Under the pieces are notes generated by a model. The model made no database searches, was not told the DNA's origin, and saw nothing but the letters and a program-made list of their open reading frames with translations. Made by a program: the position numbers and the translations under genes. From NCBI GenBank assembly GCA_031771865.1, contig JASISA010000026.1, positions 558,001 through 622,000 on the forward strand: a DNA stretch of 64,000 bases, read 5' to 3'. The DNA is from Nothophaeocryptopus gaeumannii. Taxonomy: Eukaryota > Ascomycota > Dothideomycetes > Mycosphaerellales > Mycosphaerellaceae. This document shows, piece after piece, positions 60,501-64,000 of the stretch. Positions within the stretch are counted from its first letter, which is position 1, and each line of letters starts with the position of its first letter.

Positions 60501-61396
60501 GCTATTATTAATAATAATAAATGTATTCGAGCTAGCTACAGGCCGTGCCCCTTCTAGCATATCTACATGTTGTAAAAGAAAACCCTGTAGAAAGTGCCTA
60601 CAGCGTAAAACTTCCTCCCTTCTCTGTTATGCCTTACACCCTACTGCATCTTAGGTACTATAGAACCAATATGTTTGCCCGTAGGCAGCTGGCTGACACG
60701 CCAGAGTCAACATCATCCTCCTTACTTGGGTTCGAGATCTCCGGCCTGCTCTGGGAGATGTTTGAGGGTCCACTGAATTGTCCTATAGGGAGATGCCTTA
60801 TTGCCCACGCTGCGGTTTGTCTAGGAAACTCAGTAAGCTATCTCTCGCGTCCTGGCATCTAGTGGCTAAGATGAGTTCCCTTCTACTCTCTCGCATGTTT
60901 GTACAGTAGGCAAGGTAGTGTCGAGCTGTCCTCTATCTCCACATTCGCAGGGGCTAGTGTCGGGCACCCCAACCTTGTGGAGGAAGTGAGGAAGGCCAAT
61001 TGTCTCTGACCGTATCTGGAACACTATCGCGGCCTGGGCTTTGCTAAGCCCTCGATAAAGCTCCCGGGTATTGGTGTTCCATGGAGTCCTGAACGCGAGT
61101 GGGAGGATTCCTTCGCGCCTAGCATTGTCCCACTTCTGTGACTCGTCCCGCTCATACTGGCCCTGGAGGATAGTCCATGTTGCTTTCCGAGTCTTCTTTG
61201 GATCTGCTCTGTCTATGTGAGAGAGCTGGGACCGTAGGATAGTAGCCTGCTGTCTGTCTGCTCTAGTGGCGAGCTGTATGGTTTTCTCAGGCGTCTGCTA
61301 TATGCCCCAAGTTGTCCGCACTTTAGTAGGATCCGCCCTTCAGCTCTTGCATGGCCTGGTATATATCCGGCCTCTGCCTCTGCGCAGCCATTGCAG

Positions 61397-62760
61397 CTAT
61401 AGCAGTTCTCTTCCCATACTCGGTAATGTCTTCGATCTGGAGTTCTTTGTGTAACAGTCGCGTTGGTGTAGCTCGGTAGGCCCAAGGATTATCCGTAGGA
61501 ATCTATTCTGCATTACCCGTAGCTTTTGTTGGAGCATTTTGAGATTCCAGTCTCCTTTCCTGCCATCCATACCTCGCTCCCGTGCATTACTGCTGGCCTG
61601 ATCATTGAGATATAGCTTACGGGCTGTCTCTACCGTGGCGCCCCACGTAGCAGCAGTAATCCGTCGTAGTGCAGCTTCTAGCCGTTTTGCTTTTGTAAGG
61701 GTATTCTCTATCTGTGCGTGCCACTTGAGTCTCTTATCAACGATTACTCCTAGGACCCTCATTGTGTCCTCTGGGCCACTCTGGAGCGACGGGATGTTGG
61801 GTGTTCTCTGGGATTCGGATGTGCTCCTTGTGCCCCTTGTAAAGTGCATGACTTTGTATTTCTCAGGGGCGAACTTAGCTCCATGTCTTGAGGCCCATTG
61901 TAGACAGCTGTTGTGGTCCTTTTCTAGTGCCTCGCATGTACCTCTTGTCGAATTTGACACTGCAATGAGGTATGTATCATCTGCAAACCCAACTGCTTCG
62001 GTGTATTCCATTCCTTCTAGGAGGGAGGCTGTAAAGAAGAGGAACAGGATAGGTGAGATGGTGCTTCCTTGTGGGGATTCCGCATGCCACTCGTGCTGCC
62101 GGTGACTCGTATCCGGGGATAGCGATTGTTGTCTCTGTCCTTCAGGAATGACGCTACAAAAGCTGTAATCCAGTATGGAATCCTCCTGCACCGTAGGTTG
62201 TGGATTAACCGTTCGTGATTGACTTTGTCAAACGCTCCTGTCATGTCAAGTGATAACACCGAGGCCACCTTGCCTTTCTTCCACGCAGTCTGAACGCTTT
62301 GAAGGATGTACCGTAGTGCGTCTCCGGTCGATCTACCCGCTTGCGCCATTTAGTTTTGAGGAAGCAACTTATGTTCCCACAGCCTGTCCTATTTTCCGTG
62401 CAACTATTGCTTCTAGTATCTTGCCAATGCACGATAGAAGGGCAATAGGCCTCCATCCCTTTGGAGTAGATGAGTCTTTACCCGCCTTCTGTAGCATAAT
62501 CGTCCTAGCTTTCCGAAACTGGGCTGGGTGGTAGCCAATTGAAACACACTGTTGGAAGATGCGTTGAGGATAGGGAGTAGCTGAGCTAGGCACTTCTTTA
62601 ATGCATCTGTTTGGTATCTCGTCGAGGCGGGAGCCTTGTCGTTCGGCAGTCTTTGGACTACTTTTCGTACCTCCTCTTCTGTAATTTCGCATGCTATATT
62701 AACAGGTTCTGGGTATGTGGTGCTCTCGATGTCTGATGTGTCTGTGGGCTCTGGCATTGG
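61397..62760 (-). pseudogene. LINE reverse transcriptase, frameshifted
   Basis: Three overlapping frames carry successive parts. 62757-62413 has the N-terminal fingers (EEEVRKVVQRLPNDKAPAS); then SLDMTGAFDKVNHERLI, the first catalytic Asp region; and 62191-61397 has GSTISPILFLFF, the active-site FADDTYLIAV, and the thumb KRLEWHA-like DKRLKWHAQIE segment. At least two shifts separate them, so no full enzyme can be made. Confidence 0.85.
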
Positions 62761-63189
62761 GAAAAGGGCTGTCCGTAGGATCTCTGTTTTCGCACTGTCC
62801 GTCGAACTGATCGTTATTGTGTGTTAGTGTAGGCATCTGGGGAGGTCGAATAGGCTATCGCTGTTCTTTGCCCACTTAGCCAGCTTCCACATTCCCTGTG
62901 GCTCGCTAGCGGTTTTGTGAACCGCGGTCCTCCACTGTTTCCTTTTCTCTGTCTGGATAGTTCTCTTTTTCTCCTGGTTTCGTGCCCTCCACTCCTTCCA
63001 GTGCTCCTCGCTCCCCGTCCATTGTGCATGCCGTCTTGCCTGCCGAGCCTCCTGAATCGCATGTAGTACCACCGGCACACTCCTTGGATCTGGCGGCCGA
63101 TATGTTTTACGCCGGACAACAAGGTCCCTTGTCTTTTGTAGAGCATTGCTGAGATCACTCTACGGTGCTATCTATATCCTCCTTTGTTG

Positions 63190-63954
63190 TCATCCTTCGG
63201 CTGTAGGTAGGAGCTTTTGGAGCGTCTCTCTGAACTCCTCCCAGTTAGTGTCCTTCCACATCCATCTTGTTCTCGTCTCCTCCTGTATCCCTATGTTAAT
63301 AGTTGTCTCTATGCTGATATGATCAGAGTCAATGTCTTCCTTGCCTGGCTGACATGCTGTTATCCTCTTTGATATCTCCTCTGTTGCAAGAGTAAGGTCT
63401 ATCGTCGTCCCAGTTTGGGACTGTGGTGTCTTTCTCCAGGTAGCAAGGCCTAGGGGTGTCGCTAGGTATAGCGTGTCTCGACACGCCTCTCGTAGCTCTC
63501 TTGCTCTAAGATCCTCCTGTGGTACTAACGGTCCTCCCCACCAACGGTGGTGAAGATTGAAGTCTCCAACTAGAACGTGTTCTCCCGGTTCCTCAATACC
63601 TTCTAAAAGCTCCTCCACTGTAAGCCTCGCATCCCAGTTATAGATGTTATGGAGGTGTACAGTTCCTATTGTCGTTTGTAGTGAGATTAGGATCTTCTGA
63701 TTACTCATAATCCGGTGCGACCATTCGGATAGGCTGTACTTCTTATGGACGTAGAATACGACTCTCCTGTCTTTGTCTTCCCCTGCAACAGTATAGTACT
63801 TCGGATGTGTGACTGTTCTTCCATTGCTTGGGTTAGTGTATGGCTCCTGGATAGCGAGAATGTCTTTCTGGCTGTCATCGAGTAGCTGCCGGTGGGTAGC
63901 CTGTGATTTCCGTACGTTTGCCTGCAGTATACTTAGTGTCGGTTGTGTGTTCAT
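63190..63954 (-). CDS. LINE endonuclease (exonuclease-endonuclease-phosphatase domain)
   Basis: 254 open codons from ATG 63954 to a stop at 63190, forming the amino-terminal endonuclease of the LINE polyprotein. Visible motifs: LSILQANVRKS, AIQEPYTN, the strand VLVGDFNLHHRWWGG (Asp/Asn catalytic pair) and SDHISIETT (catalytic Asp-His). These nick target DNA. In an intact element this frame would continue into the reverse transcriptase; here it stops, so it is a fragment. Confidence 0.85.
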   Translation of the reverse strand: MNTQPTLSILQANVRKSQATHRQLLDDSQKDILAIQEPYTNPSNGRTVTHPKYYTVAGEDKDRRVVFYVHKKYSLSEWSHRIMSNQKILISLQTTIGTVHLHNIYNWDARLTVEELLEGIEEPGEHVLVGDFNLHHRWWGGPLVPQEDLRARELREACRDTLYLATPLGLATWRKTPQSQTGTTIDLTLATEEISKRITACQPGKEDIDSDHISIETTINIGIQEETRTRWMWKDTNWEEFRETLQKLLPTAEG

Positions 63955-64000
63955 TGGGTACTAGCTGGTGGTTGATCCCGCTGTATTGCTCGTCGGATTG
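63955..64000. other. Right edge, probably end of LINE first frame
   Basis: Only 46 bases remain; position suggests the junction between the two LINE frames, but nothing can be shown. Confidence 0.3.

Larger units (their letters stand above)
60504..63954 (-). mobile_element. LINE (non-LTR) retrotransposon, inactivated, runs off the right edge
   Basis: Minus-strand element with endonuclease then reverse transcriptase, and a degraded Cys-rich C-terminal part near 60,900 (RHYLAYCTNMRERRREL resembles the end of I/Tad-type proteins). Its likely 3' tail is a TTA-repeat tract at about 60504-60520 in minus orientation, as in I-clade elements that end in TAA repeats. Several frameshifts and stops break the second frame. 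The first open frame (gag-like) should lie beyond base 64000. It is not RIPed like its left neighbour. Confidence 0.85.

Overview
The window is nuclear DNA of a filamentous ascomycete, most likely a dothideomycete related to Mycosphaerella-type fungi (inference). Genes carry short GT-AG introns of about 47-75 nt with CTAAC or CTGAC branch sites. Fungus-specific families are present: a mitochondrial She9/Mdm33 protein, a Hal2-type nucleotidase, a DUF1349 secreted protein and a highly reducing polyketide synthase relic. Part of the repeat DNA shows CpA-to-TpA decay typical of repeat-induced point mutation (RIP). Most gene models here were built by joining exons by hand from splice signals and reading phase, so exon ends are predictions.

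Left region, 1-7,000: a repeat-containing secreted Ser/Thr/Cys protein, then a same-strand tandem cluster of eight small genes or relics. Nearly all start Met-Cys and share a Cys-x-His / Cys-x2-Cys pattern. At least one copy is dead and others are shrinking. No function is known to me.

Core region, 8,400-31,200: gene-dense housekeeping DNA. It holds a vacuolar Ca2+/H+ exchanger, a RING-bearing SNF2 helicase, mitochondrial ribosomal protein uS12m, a HAD phosphatase, She9/Mdm33, a NECAP-like endocytic protein, deoxyhypusine hydroxylase, RNA polymerase I subunit Rpa12 and the cohesin loader Scc2/Mis4. Several are divergent pairs with short shared promoters.

Transition region, 32,000-48,000: secreted proteins, an FAD amine-oxidase-type enzyme, a Hal2 nucleotidase with a damaged 3' splice site, a BTB protein, a ten-unit degenerate tandem array with internal hairpins, a catalase-like peroxidase, a DUF1349 protein and a lactonase-type metallo-beta-lactamase killed by one in-frame stop.

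Right region, 48,500-64,000: a repeat-rich island. It contains two RIP-decayed Tc1/mariner relics, a Ty1/copia element whose 5' half and 5' LTR are RIPed while its 3' LTR is not, two TGTTACG...TAACA repeats sharing only their first 164 bp, a gene fragment with RIP-type stops, a deleted polyketide synthase relic and a LINE running off the right edge. An apparently intact 82-residue, eight-cysteine secreted protein sits inside the island. This layout resembles the repeat-rich compartments in which plant-associated fungi keep fast-evolving secreted proteins (inference).
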